In this document: piece after piece, positions 1 through 7,704 of the stretch
Position numbering within the stretch: the stretch's first letter is position 1
How the letters are laid out: every line of letters begins with the position of its first letter
Assembly (NCBI GenBank): GCA_012838685.1
Contig: DUOU01000042.1
Coordinates: 1 to 21,417 of the forward strand
DNA length: 21,417 nt
DNA from: Bacteroidota bacterium
Lineage (GTDB): Bacteria; Bacteroidota; Bacteroidia; Bacteroidales; VadinHA17
Direction: 5' to 3'
Position numbers and translations under genes: made by a program
The notes under the pieces: model-generated
Told to the model about the DNA's origin: nothing
The model's input: only the letters and a program-made list of their open reading frames with translations
Database searches by the model: none

Positions 1-566
1 AACATCTTGTTTTCGGCATCGAAATAGTCGGCTATGACCGCTGTGGTGCCATGCGCCCTGTGCGCCGTGCCGAAAGCGTCGTTGACATAAACATCGGCAT
101 AGCTCGAGAGAGTTTTGGCCAGCTCTTTCTGTTTTATTTTAAGTTCAGCTTTTGCGGCTTTTAACTGCTCTTCGGTCGCATCGTCGGGAAGTATCGGTTT
201 GCCCTCCTCCTCTGGATAGAACCTTACGTTTTCAAGCAGCAGAACTTCGCCCGGTTTCAACGCCGAGGCATCCGCGGCCGCTTTTAGACAGTCCGGTGCG
301 AACTTGATTTTCAACCCCAGGTAACCCTCAAGGACAGGAATAACCGGTTTTAGGGAGAACTTTTCCTGCACACCCTTTGGACGGCCGAGATGTGACATCA
401 GTATCACAGATCCGCCATCGGCAAGAATTTTTTTGATTGTTGGTAATGCGCCCCTGATACGGGTATCGTCGGTTACGGCAAATGTGGTTTTGTCGAGGGG
501 AACGTTGAAATCGACCCTGACAATGGCTCTTTTGCCCTTAAAATTGAAATCTTGGATCATCTTCAT
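1..566 (-). CDS. pgk: Phosphoglycerate kinase, N-terminal part (cut by window edge)
   Basis: Glycolytic enzyme that transfers phosphate between 1,3-bisphosphoglycerate and ADP in the cytosol. The first 188 codons are visible, read on the minus strand from the ATG at 566; the rest lies left of the window. Seen in the sequence: VRVDFNVP at residues 16-23 and SHLGRPKG at 58-65, both substrate-binding motifs of the family, then LLENVRFYPEEEGKP from about 110, and YADVYVNDAFGTAHRAH near 156-172. Between the last two is a Lys/Glu/Ala-rich insert (about 126-150), which I recall as usual in Bacteroidota PGKs. An in-frame second ATG lies two codons in (MKM), so the start could be either. A TAnnTTTG box 53-60 bases upstream suggests the gene has its own promoter, separate from the methyltransferase gene upstream. 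Confidence 0.97.
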   Translation of the reverse strand, partial: MKMIQDFNFKGKRAIVRVDFNVPLDKTTFAVTDDTRIRGALPTIKKILADGGSVILMSHLGRPKGVQEKFSLKPVIPVLEGYLGLKIKFAPDCLKAAADASALKPGEVLLLENVRFYPEEEGKPILPDDATEEQLKAAKAELKIKQKELAKTLSSYADVYVNDAFGTAHRAHGTTAVIADYFDAENKM

Positions 567-618
567 GGTATGATAATATTAAATGTTTGACTTGTTATCC
601 GCTATGGATAGATAGAAA

Positions 619-626
619 CAAATATA
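619..626 (-). promoter_or_regulatory. Bacteroidota -7 promoter box for pgk
   Basis: The plus strand reads CAAATATA, so the minus strand carries TATATTTG, a full match to the Bacteroidota TAnnTTTG box. It would start transcription roughly 40-50 bases before the pgk ATG. I do not see a clear -33 TTTG at the usual spacing. Confidence 0.5.
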
Positions 627-681
627 GTAAAAAAAGCTTACCATATATTTCCGGAACCTATTTTGATATTATATGTCTCCT

Positions 682-1965
682 TTAGACAGCGAAATATCTC
701 TCCCACAACGACTCAAGACGCTTGGCGATATTATACGCTAACAGTGGTGGCACGGCGTTGCCGATAATTTTATAAGCCGCTGAGGGGCTGACGATGAACC
801 TTCTTTTTCCCGTTGGCGTTACGAAGTTGTAATCCGGAGGGAATGTCTGTATCAACGCGCACTCCCTGGGGGTCAGTCGCCGCTCCGGCAATCCCCTGTC
901 AAGTTCCCCTGTTTTTGTTCCGCCGTTTGTCGCTGATAGCCGGCGATACTCTATGTTCCCATGGTGCTCCGCCCTGATTGTAGGCCCTATTCCATCGAGA
1001 TCTACCTCTTTTTGGCCCTGGCAATGTCTCCCCATAAACCGGGCTTTGGAGTAGTACTGTTGCGAAGGATCATCGCTCTCCCCCGGCTCGGCGAGACCCC
1101 GAAAAACAGCTCCAAGGGTTACAGGTTTTTTCAAATTTTTCCCCCTGGCGGTATATCCGTGTGTGGGGGGAGGATAGGGATCGTAGTTTTCGTCTATGTT
1201 CCGCGAGTTGAGCTTTTTTAGTGCCTTTTGGGAAAGCGACTCCTTTGATATCCCTATAAAGATCACCCTCTCCCTGTTTTGCGGCACTCCATAGTCGGCG
1301 GCGTGCAGCACTTTGGGCGGCAGTACCAGGTAACCGTTGCCGTTGATGGATTCGAAGTCCTTCTGGATAATATCCTTCACATTGGAAAGATTGGTCAGAC
1401 CCTTGACATTTTCCGCTACGAATATTTTTGGCCGGGTTATCTCTACCACCTCTTTGAGCCACATATAGAGTTGTCCGCGGGTCTCTACGGAGGCTTCGCT
1501 TCGCTCTATTGTCCTTCCATAGTGGTCCTTATGTGAGCCGAAGCCTCTCCGTTTGCCGGCCAGGCTGAAGTCCTGGCACGGAAAGCCGCCCGTCACCACG
1601 TCGGTGTTTTCCGGGAAGATAGCTTCGCCCTGCCCATGACGTTTTACCAAATCGACTATACTCTCGAGATGGTATATATTTTCGGGACGGTTTCTCGCGC
1701 GAAAGTAATCGGTCCAGGCGTTTCGGGCTTCAGGCAGGATGTCGTTGGCGAACACGGTACGGAACTTGGTGGGTTTGAGCAGGACAAAGGAGTTTTCCAC
1801 ATAACGGTCTATAAAATCGGGGACAAGCAACTCGTTGACAGAGTCGCTATGGACAGCGAACGCCCCCTCAAAACCTATATCCATGCCCCCGCAGCCGGAG
1901 AACAGAGACAAAACATTCAGGGTTTTGGCTTCGGATTGTGCCGGTTTTCCCATTTCCAGTGACAT
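682..1965 (-). CDS. C5-cytosine DNA methyltransferase (Dcm family, Type II-like)
   Basis: Methylates carbon 5 of cytosine in a specific DNA sequence using S-adenosylmethionine. At 427 residues it has the full family motif order: I, FSGCGGMDIG at about 22-31 (SAM binding); IV, GGFPCQDFS at 126-134 with catalytic C130; VI, ENV at 185-187; VIII, QNRERV at 229-234; a variable target-recognition stretch at about 240-360; IX, RRLTPRECALIQTFP at 362-376; X, IGNAVPP at 401-407. About 45 residues (roughly 35-75) between motif I and the FANDI strand form a longer than usual insert. The protein appears intact. No restriction endonuclease or Vsr gene is next to it, so it may be a solitary methyltransferase, or its partner may lie elsewhere. 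The target sequence cannot be read from the protein by eye. The gene lies upstream of pgk on the same strand, but pgk seems to have its own promoter. Confidence 0.95.
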   Translation of the reverse strand: MSLEMGKPAQSEAKTLNVLSLFSGCGGMDIGFEGAFAVHSDSVNELLVPDFIDRYVENSFVLLKPTKFRTVFANDILPEARNAWTDYFRARNRPENIYHLESIVDLVKRHGQGEAIFPENTDVVTGGFPCQDFSLAGKRRGFGSHKDHYGRTIERSEASVETRGQLYMWLKEVVEITRPKIFVAENVKGLTNLSNVKDIIQKDFESINGNGYLVLPPKVLHAADYGVPQNRERVIFIGISKESLSQKALKKLNSRNIDENYDPYPPPTHGYTARGKNLKKPVTLGAVFRGLAEPGESDDPSQQYYSKARFMGRHCQGQKEVDLDGIGPTIRAEHHGNIEYRRLSATNGGTKTGELDRGLPERRLTPRECALIQTFPPDYNFVTPTGKRRFIVSPSAAYKIIGNAVPPLLAYNIAKRLESLWERYFAV

Positions 1966-2227
1966 GGCCCAAAGATAAGAAATGTTGGGGCTTCAATCTC
2001 AATTTCCAAAATTTAGCGCGGGAATAGGTGGATTTGACCTGATAAAAATATTTGCCGAAAACAGGCTTCCATGGGTACACCCAATAAGGAGATATCTTAA
2101 ATTTGCCCCCCGCGAAACAGGATGATTTTATTCGACAACCTAGTACTATCAAGGTTGGAAAAAATATTAACTTATGCCAAGATATTTATAGTTTTCACGC
2201 TTTATCGGACAAAAATCAACTTTATAA

Positions 2228-3970
2228 ATGATAAGAATCAGAAAAATATCCAACCCTCTTCTAGAGACGAACATAAATAAGATAAAGGAGGTGCGGGAGG
2301 TTATAAGGGAACAATTTCCGGCGATTTCCGAGGAAAAGGCATCACAGTTTATTGAACAACTGCTCGATCCCTTAAAATATAAGTCGTTGACCTCCCTGTT
2401 CGTCGCCGAGGACATAAACAACAAACTCAAGGGTTTCGCGTTGCTGATGTATATGCCGGACATAAACTTCTGTTATCTCGATTTCATCGCGTCAGTGCCC
2501 GGCAAATCTTCATCCGGAACGGGTGGAGCCCTATATGGGAGAGTAAGGGAAGAGGCCATGTCATTGAACTCAATAGGGATATTTTTTGAGTGTTTGCCCG
2601 ATGATCCCGAGCTTTGCGACGATAAAAGCGTTTTGGAGGATAACAGGAAAAGGCTCGCTTTTTATGAAAGGTTTGGCGCCCGGCCTATTATTAATACCAA
2701 GTACGAGACAAAGGTGAAACCTGAGGATGATTGCCCTCCATACCTGGTTTTTGACAATCTGGATGGCAGCAAGGAGTTGCGAAAGGAGCACCTGAAAAAA
2801 ATAATTGGGGCGATATTGGAGAGAAAATACAGCGACTATTGCGATGAAGATTATATCCGCATGGTTACTGACAGTGTCAGGGATGAAGAGGTTCAGCTGC
2901 GCCCTTTCAGATACCTGAAGAGAGCGGAAAAGAATTGGCGAATAGAGATTGACAGCAATAAAAAAATAGTTCTCTATATCAACGAGAAGCATGATATCCA
3001 CCATGTAAGGGAAAGGGGATATGTTGAGTCTCCCGTTCGGATCAAGAGCATTAAGAGGGAGATTATGGGCACAAACCTGTTCATAGAAAAGAGGCCCAAC
3101 GAATATCCCGAAAAATTTATACTGAGCGTACATGATAAAGGATATTTCGATTACTTCAAAAAGGTCTGCTCGGGCATTCCGGAGGGGAAATCGGTCTATC
3201 CATATGTTTTTCCGATTCGAAACGCTGTAAGGGCTCCAAAAGAGTTGTCGGTAAGAGCCGGTTATTATTGTTTTGACACATTCACTCCGTTAAATAAGAA
3301 TGCCTTTACCGCGGCGAAGAGGGGCGTTGATTGCGCTCTTTCCGCGGCAGATGATCTTATTTCGGGAAAATCCGCGGCTTATGTTTTGACCCGTCCTCCG
3401 GGACACCATGCGGAGAGAGCTCTGTTCGGCGGCTTTTGTTACTTCAATAATTGCGCTATCGCGGCTGAACGTCTGAGCAGTATGGGTACGGTTGCCATTC
3501 TTGACATCGACTTTCACCATGGAAACGGTCAGCAGCAGATATTTTTCGGAAGAGACGATGTGTTGACTGTTTCCGTGCATGGACATCCCTCTTTTGCCTA
3601 TCCCTATTTCTCCGGCTTTGAAGATGAAATAGGAGAGGGCCCGGGCGAGGGGTTCAACTATAATTTTCCTCTGCCTGAAACGGTTACATACGATGCCTAT
3701 AAGAAGACGATAATAAAATGCATCAAGATCATCCAAAAATTCAACCCCCAGTTTTTTGTTGTCGCTCTTGGGCTGGACACGGCGAAAAATGATCCTACCG
3801 GATCCTGGAGTTTCACGTACAAAGATCTGTACAATACCGGCAAGCTGCTGGGAAGTTTGGATTGCCCCACGTTAATAGTTCAGGAAGGAGGCTACAAGAC
3901 CAACACCCTCGGTATATACGCGAAAAGCTTTTTTAACGGTTATTGTGAAAGCAGATTCGCGGACCGGTAA
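2228..3970 (+). CDS. GNAT acetyltransferase - histone deacetylase/acetylpolyamine amidohydrolase fusion protein
   Basis: A 580-residue protein with two opposing activities predicted on one chain. Residues 1-175 resemble a GNAT N-acetyltransferase: SSGTGGALYGRVREEA (about 95-110) fits the acetyl-CoA-binding loop and helix, and NRKRLAFYERFGARPI (139-154) fits the C-terminal GNAT motif. About 176-285 is a charged linker I cannot assign. Residues 285-575 form a class II HDAC/APAH-type deacetylase with all key residues: RPPGHHAE with tandem H393/H394, GGFCYFNN at 401-408, DIDFHHGNG giving zinc ligands D428 and H430, GLDTAKNDP giving zinc ligand D517, and catalytic Y556 in EGGY. The domain is closer to acetylpolyamine amidohydrolases than to eukaryotic HDACs, judging by the GLDxxxxDP element. 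There is no signal peptide, so it should be cytosolic. It is a single gene with a divergent neighbour and its own terminator. The substrate (acetyl-polyamine, acetyl-lysine or another amide) is not determined. Confidence 0.9.
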   Translation: MIRIRKISNPLLETNINKIKEVREVIREQFPAISEEKASQFIEQLLDPLKYKSLTSLFVAEDINNKLKGFALLMYMPDINFCYLDFIASVPGKSSSGTGGALYGRVREEAMSLNSIGIFFECLPDDPELCDDKSVLEDNRKRLAFYERFGARPIINTKYETKVKPEDDCPPYLVFDNLDGSKELRKEHLKKIIGAILERKYSDYCDEDYIRMVTDSVRDEEVQLRPFRYLKRAEKNWRIEIDSNKKIVLYINEKHDIHHVRERGYVESPVRIKSIKREIMGTNLFIEKRPNEYPEKFILSVHDKGYFDYFKKVCSGIPEGKSVYPYVFPIRNAVRAPKELSVRAGYYCFDTFTPLNKNAFTAAKRGVDCALSAADDLISGKSAAYVLTRPPGHHAERALFGGFCYFNNCAIAAERLSSMGTVAILDIDFHHGNGQQQIFFGRDDVLTVSVHGHPSFAYPYFSGFEDEIGEGPGEGFNYNFPLPETVTYDAYKKTIIKCIKIIQKFNPQFFVVALGLDTAKNDPTGSWSFTYKDLYNTGKLLGSLDCPTLIVQEGGYKTNTLGIYAKSFFNGYCESRFADR

Positions 3971-4036
3971 CATTTGCGGAACTGTTTTTGGGCAGATCCT
4001 TCTCGAGTGTTGTGATCAATTTTTGTTTTGGCCATG

Positions 4037-4061
4037 GTCTGGACCGGTTCCGGACTTTTTT
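4037..4061 (+). terminator. Intrinsic terminator after the GNAT-deacetylase gene
   Basis: The stem GTCTGGA (4037-4043) pairs with TCCGGAC (4049-4055), seven pairs including one T-G wobble, around the loop CCGGT. Six T residues follow at 4056-4061. It lies 67 bases after the stop codon of the fusion gene and insulates it from the riboswitch downstream. Confidence 0.75.
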
Positions 4062-4149
4062 GCCCTCTTTTGAAGTCATTGTTCATTTCCCGCGACCTAA
4101 TGTTGATAAGTTGGATTTTGTTGGTACCGGGGTTGTGGCCATAATTTCC

Positions 4150-4157
4150 TTTCTTTG
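4150..4157 (+). promoter_or_regulatory. Possible -7 box ahead of the cobalamin riboswitch
   Basis: TTTCTTTG matches the Bacteroidota TAnnTTTG box except for one base. It ends 13 bases before the first base of the riboswitch P1 helix, which is where the promoter should be. No good -33 TTTG is present at normal spacing, so this is tentative. Confidence 0.3.
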
Positions 4158-4170
4158 TTGGTGAATATTT

Positions 4171-4347
4171 ACAGGTTCCTTTATCCGATCGTAAAAGAGA
4201 TATTGGATTAATAGGGAATCCCGTTAAAATCGGGAGCTATCCCCGTAGCTGTAAGTCCATAACAAGTTTCCGGCATCCCCTTTGCCACTGTCTGTTTCAA
4301 CGGATGGGAAGGCGGCCGGAACAGGACAAGCCAGAAGACCTGCCTGT
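4171..4347 (+). ncRNA. Cobalamin (adenosylcobalamin/B12) riboswitch aptamer
   Basis: The 5' leader of nrdD carries the conserved cobalamin-aptamer landmarks in order. ACAGG at 4171-4175 pairs with CCTGT at 4343-4347 to form P1. TTAATAGGGAATCCCGT lies at about 4208-4224, the element GAGCTATCCCCGTAGCTGTAA at about 4233-4253 is in place, and CCACTGTC follows at about 4285. GATGGGAAGGCGG lies near 4302-4314, and the B12 box AAGCCAGAAGACCTGCC runs from 4328 to 4344. About 140 bases separate the aptamer from the nrdD ATG. In that space I find no convincing hairpin followed by a T run; only short complementary segments (GTAGC at 4359-4363 and GCTAC at 4432-4436) are visible. The mechanism may therefore be translational or depend on structures I cannot fold by eye. 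B12-bound RNA is expected to reduce nrdDG expression. Confidence 0.93.
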
Positions 4348-4486
4348 AAATGAAATTTGTAGCTTTCGGGTGAAAAGTGAAGGATATGGGGCTGCTCCTG
4401 AAACTTTATCTTCCCGTGTTTTATCTTTTTCGCTACATCTTTCGTCGTATTCTTTTGAGTTTAATATGATTGAAATATAAATATTT

Positions 4487-6574
4487 ATGATGGAGTTGTT
4501 TATTGTCAAAAGAGACGGACAGGAAGAGGTTTTTTCAGTAGAAAAGATCAAGAACGCGATATCCAAGGCATTTTTATCGGTAGGCAGTTTCGCCACAGAT
4601 GAGGTTTTATGCAATATATTGTCTAGGGTAAGCATAACCGATGGCATAAGTGTCGAAGAGATCCAAAACCAGGTGGAAGTCGCTTTGATGGCCGAAAAAT
4701 ATTATGCCGTAGCAAAATCATATATGTTATACAGGCAAAAACATGCCGAAGATCGCGAGGTGACGAAAAAACTCATCTTTATGATGGAGTATTGTGACGC
4801 CGTTAACGCCGCCACCGGCAGTAAGTTTGACGCCAACGCGAACGTGGAGAACAAAAATATGGCGACACTCATAGGTGAACTGCCAAAATCCAATTTTATC
4901 CGTCTCAACAGGCGGCTACTTACCGACAGGATAAAGGATATGTATGGTAAGGAGTTGGCCGATAAATATTTAGAACTTCTGAACAACCATTTTATTTATA
5001 AAAACGACGAAACCAATCTCGCCAACTACTGTGCCAGTATTACAATGTACCCCTGGCTTATTGGAGGAACGGTATCGATAGGCGGCAATTCGAAAGCCCC
5101 AACAAATTTGAAATCCTTTTGCGGAGGGTTCATCAACATGGTTTTTATAGTATCCAGTATGCTGAGCGGCGCTTGCGCCACCCCTGAATTCCTGATGTAT
5201 ATGAACTATTTTATTGGAAAGGAATATGGGAAGGACTACTATAAAAATGTGGATAAGGTGGTCGATCTGTCGGTCAAGAAGAGAACCCTTGAAAAAGTTA
5301 TAACAGATCACTTTGAGCAGATAGTGTACTCTATAAACCAACCGACCGGAGCGAGAAATTTTCAGGCCGTATTCTGGAACATATCCTATTATGACAGGTA
5401 TTATTTTGAAAGCCTGTTTGAAAACTTCGTTTTTCCCGATGGGAGCAAACCCGATTGGGATTCGCTTGACTGGTTGCAAAAAAAATTCATGAAATGGTTC
5501 AACAGGGAACGCACACGTTCGGTCCTGACCTTTCCTGTCGAGACAATGGCGTTACTGACCGAAAATGGGGAACCGAAGGATAAGGAGTATGGCGACTTTA
5601 CGGCGGAGATGTACGCCGAGGGACATTCGTTTTTCACCTATATGAGCGACAACGCTGACTCTTTGAGCAGCTGTTGCCGCCTGCGCAACGAGATTACGGA
5701 TAATGGGTTCAGCTATACGTTGGGCGCTGGCGGTGTTTCGACAGGATCAAAAAGTGTACTGACAATAAACCTTAACCGATGCGTTCAATATGCCGTCAGA
5801 AAGGGGATGCTCTATCAGATGTTCTTGGAAGATGTTGTTGATAAGGTACACAAGGTGCAGATGGCGTATAATGAAAATCTCAAATATATCAAATCAAAGG
5901 GGATGCTTCCGCTGTTTGATGCTGGCTATATAAATATTAACCGGCAATACCTGACCATAGGGGTTAACGGACTGGTCGAAGCCGCCGAATTTTTGGGAAT
6001 AGAGATAAACGACAATCCGGAATATGAGACATTTGTGAAGCAGGTACTTGGTCTGATCGAAAAATACAATAAAAAATACCGCACAGACGGAGTTATGTTC
6101 AACTGCGAAATGATCCCCGCCGAAAATGTAGGGGTAAAACATGCCGAATGGGACAAGGCCGCCGGATATAAAGTCAACAGAGATTGTTATAACAGCTACT
6201 TTTATATAGTTGAAGATGACTCTCTGAACATCATAGATAAGTTCAGGTTGCACGGTCGCAGATATATTGAACATCTCACGGGAGGTTCGGCGCTGCACCT
6301 TAATCTCGAAGAACACCTGAGCAAGGAGCAGTATGGGCAATTGCTGAGGATAGCGGCACAGGAGGGGTGCAACTATTTCACCTTTAACATACCAAATACT
6401 GTCTGCAATGATTGCGGGCATATCGATAAACATATGCTCAAAGGGTGTCCCGTATGCAAAAGCACAAACTTGGATTATCTTACCCGTGTTATCGGGTATA
6501 TGAAAAGGGTCAGCAATTTTTCGCAGGCACGGCAAAAAGAGGAATCAAGACGTTATTATGCTAAAGTTTGTTAA
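4487..6574 (+). CDS. nrdD: Anaerobic (class III) ribonucleoside-triphosphate reductase
   Basis: Reduces ribonucleoside triphosphates to deoxyribonucleotides without oxygen, using a glycyl radical. It has 695 residues, a normal length. Seen in order: an N-terminal ATP-cone (about 3-90, starting FIVKRDGQEEVFSVEKI) for allosteric control; the active-site cysteine region YCASITMYPW with C182; SCCRLR at 395-400, with the second active-site Cys; a zinc site CNDC (640-643) plus CPVC (654-657); and the glycyl-radical motif RVIGY with G670. All required residues are present. Two ATGs are adjacent at the start; the first is used here. A B12 riboswitch lies in the leader, and nrdG overlaps the 3' end, so the two form one operon. 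B12-dependent repression would make sense if the cell also has a class II (NrdJ) reductase. Confidence 0.98.
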   Translation: MMELFIVKRDGQEEVFSVEKIKNAISKAFLSVGSFATDEVLCNILSRVSITDGISVEEIQNQVEVALMAEKYYAVAKSYMLYRQKHAEDREVTKKLIFMMEYCDAVNAATGSKFDANANVENKNMATLIGELPKSNFIRLNRRLLTDRIKDMYGKELADKYLELLNNHFIYKNDETNLANYCASITMYPWLIGGTVSIGGNSKAPTNLKSFCGGFINMVFIVSSMLSGACATPEFLMYMNYFIGKEYGKDYYKNVDKVVDLSVKKRTLEKVITDHFEQIVYSINQPTGARNFQAVFWNISYYDRYYFESLFENFVFPDGSKPDWDSLDWLQKKFMKWFNRERTRSVLTFPVETMALLTENGEPKDKEYGDFTAEMYAEGHSFFTYMSDNADSLSSCCRLRNEITDNGFSYTLGAGGVSTGSKSVLTINLNRCVQYAVRKGMLYQMFLEDVVDKVHKVQMAYNENLKYIKSKGMLPLFDAGYININRQYLTIGVNGLVEAAEFLGIEINDNPEYETFVKQVLGLIEKYNKKYRTDGVMFNCEMIPAENVGVKHAEWDKAAGYKVNRDCYNSYFYIVEDDSLNIIDKFRLHGRRYIEHLTGGSALHLNLEEHLSKEQYGQLLRIAAQEGCNYFTFNIPNTVCNDCGHIDKHMLKGCPVCKSTNLDYLTRVIGYMKRVSNFSQARQKEESRRYYAKVC

Positions 6575-7040
6575 TTATAGTATTGTTTTTCAGGAAGTTC
6601 CCAATGAAGTGACATTGGCCTTGAACATCTCAGGTTGTCCAAATAATTGTAAAGGCTGCCACAGCCCCTATCTTAGGGAAGATGTGGGAGAAATACTTGA
6701 CAAAGGGGTATTGTCCGATTTGTTGGAGAGGTATAAGAACGCCATAACATGTGTCTGTTTTATGGGAGGGGACGGTGATCCGGAAGAGGTTGACCGGTTG
6801 TCTCTCTTTGTCGCGGAGTCGACGGGAAACAGGGTCAAGACGGCCTGGTATTCGGGGAAGTCATGCCTGTTTGACAACCGGTTTATAGAGCATTTCAATT
6901 ATATAAAACTGGGACCTTATGTAGAAAGCCTGGGGGGCTTGGACTCCCCCTCCACAAATCAGCGGTTCTATAAGATCGAGAACGGAAAAATGGTCGACCA
7001 AACCGCAAAATTGTTCCGGAAATCGAGAATTTCCATTTGA
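6558..7040 (+). CDS. nrdG: Anaerobic ribonucleotide reductase activating protein (radical SAM)
   Basis: Activase that uses a 4Fe-4S cluster and S-adenosylmethionine to abstract a hydrogen atom from the NrdD glycine, creating its glycyl radical. The 160-residue protein has the radical-SAM cluster motif CPNNCKGCH with C27, C31 and C34, followed by the SAM-binding element FMGGDGDP near 68-75. Its size fits NrdG. Its ATG lies inside the end of nrdD (17-base overlap, different frame), which suggests translational coupling and a roughly matched supply of the partner proteins. It falls under the same upstream B12 riboswitch. Confidence 0.96.
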   Translation: MLKFVNYSIVFQEVPNEVTLALNISGCPNNCKGCHSPYLREDVGEILDKGVLSDLLERYKNAITCVCFMGGDGDPEEVDRLSLFVAESTGNRVKTAWYSGKSCLFDNRFIEHFNYIKLGPYVESLGGLDSPSTNQRFYKIENGKMVDQTAKLFRKSRISI

Positions 7041-7067
7041 CGGTCCGATTTTGCGGGTTTCAAGTTG

Positions 7068-7075
7068 TATCTTTG
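7068..7075 (+). promoter_or_regulatory. Bacteroidota -7 promoter box for the metal-efflux operon
   Basis: TATCTTTG is a full match to TAnnTTTG. It lies 13 bases before the ATG at 7089, which would give a very short 5' leader. TTTG sequences exist at 7036-7039 and 7050-7053, but neither is at the usual 19-21 base spacing. Confidence 0.45.
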
Positions 7076-7088
7076 TAGTCTAAAAGAG

Positions 7089-7547
7089 ATGAACAGGAAA
7101 ATCGCCATAGTGCCGCTGATGTTCGCCTGCATGATGTTGATGGCGCATCTTGCCGTACCACACCACCACCATCACGGCACGATAATCTGTCTGTTGAACT
7201 ACTCCAACGAGATTGTGTTGGAGGCGAACTGTTTCGGCATGCACCATCACGAAGATGACGATACAGGGGCAAATAACCATGATGGGATCTGCCATAAGAA
7301 CGGCGATGGCGAGTCGGAAGAGAATTGTTTCATGGATGACCTCTATCTCCTGGAGGATTCAAAATTTTCTGTTGATGTTTTTCCTGTTGAAACGGACAGT
7401 TTTGCCCAGTTTTTCCTGAACGCGTATGTTTTGGGCGCGAACGTTATAATACCGGAACTTTTTCATAGGAATAAACCGTTCCTTATATCGTATAAATCTT
7501 TGCTTAACCCCAATGCTTCGGGGTTAAGGGCTCCTCCTTTATCTTAA
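7089..7547 (+). CDS. Small secreted His-rich protein at head of the metal-efflux operon
   Basis: A 152-residue protein starting MNRKIAIVPLMFACMMLMAHL, a signal peptide or membrane anchor, directly followed by VPHHHHHGTIIC. Further His/Cys/acidic clusters follow (MHHHEDDD, NNHDGICHKNGDGE, ENCF), as expected for a metal-binding periplasmic or lipid-side protein. It resembles a Bacteroidota family that I recall as DUF6769, often placed before CusB-type genes; that name is from memory and unchecked. An in-frame TTG 24 bases upstream is possible, but it overlaps the promoter box, so I chose the ATG. The likely role is to bind or sense the metal exported by the pump encoded downstream. The end of the coding region contains a strong hairpin (7503-7528). 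Confidence 0.75.
   Translation: MNRKIAIVPLMFACMMLMAHLAVPHHHHHGTIICLLNYSNEIVLEANCFGMHHHEDDDTGANNHDGICHKNGDGESEENCFMDDLYLLEDSKFSVDVFPVETDSFAQFFLNAYVLGANVIIPELFHRNKPFLISYKSLLNPNASGLRAPPLS
7503..7528 (+). repeat. Perfect 9-bp inverted repeat in the 3' end of the His-rich gene
   Basis: CTTAACCCC at 7503-7511 pairs perfectly with GGGGTTAAG at 7520-7528 around an 8-base loop. It lies inside the coding sequence, 19 bases before its end, and no long T run follows, so a full intrinsic terminator is doubtful. It could lower read-through or stabilise the upstream mRNA segment relative to the pump genes. Confidence 0.55.
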
Positions 7548-7704
7548 TTTCAGGGTGTCGGCCCTAAGAACGCCGATTTTTACCGCGGTAACCAATTGCT
7601 GAGCCTTGTCTTATCAATGGTTGTTTTGGTAATTATATGGTATTTGTATGTTCATGTCATATAACCGACGTTTTTTTTCTTTTAACTTTTTTAAATCAAC
7701 AATA

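Noticed and set aside
1868..2152. 94-residue minus-strand frame upstream of the methyltransferase
   Set aside because: It overlaps the methyltransferase 5' end in another frame and has no recognisable family. The remaining intergenic part (1966-2227) shows no further feature.
4297..4647. Minus-strand frame across the riboswitch and nrdD start
   Set aside because: The region is explained by the riboswitch and nrdD on the plus strand.
7018..7034. GGAAAT/ATTTCC hairpin at the end of nrdG
   Set aside because: It has only six pairs and no T run follows, so I do not call it a terminator.
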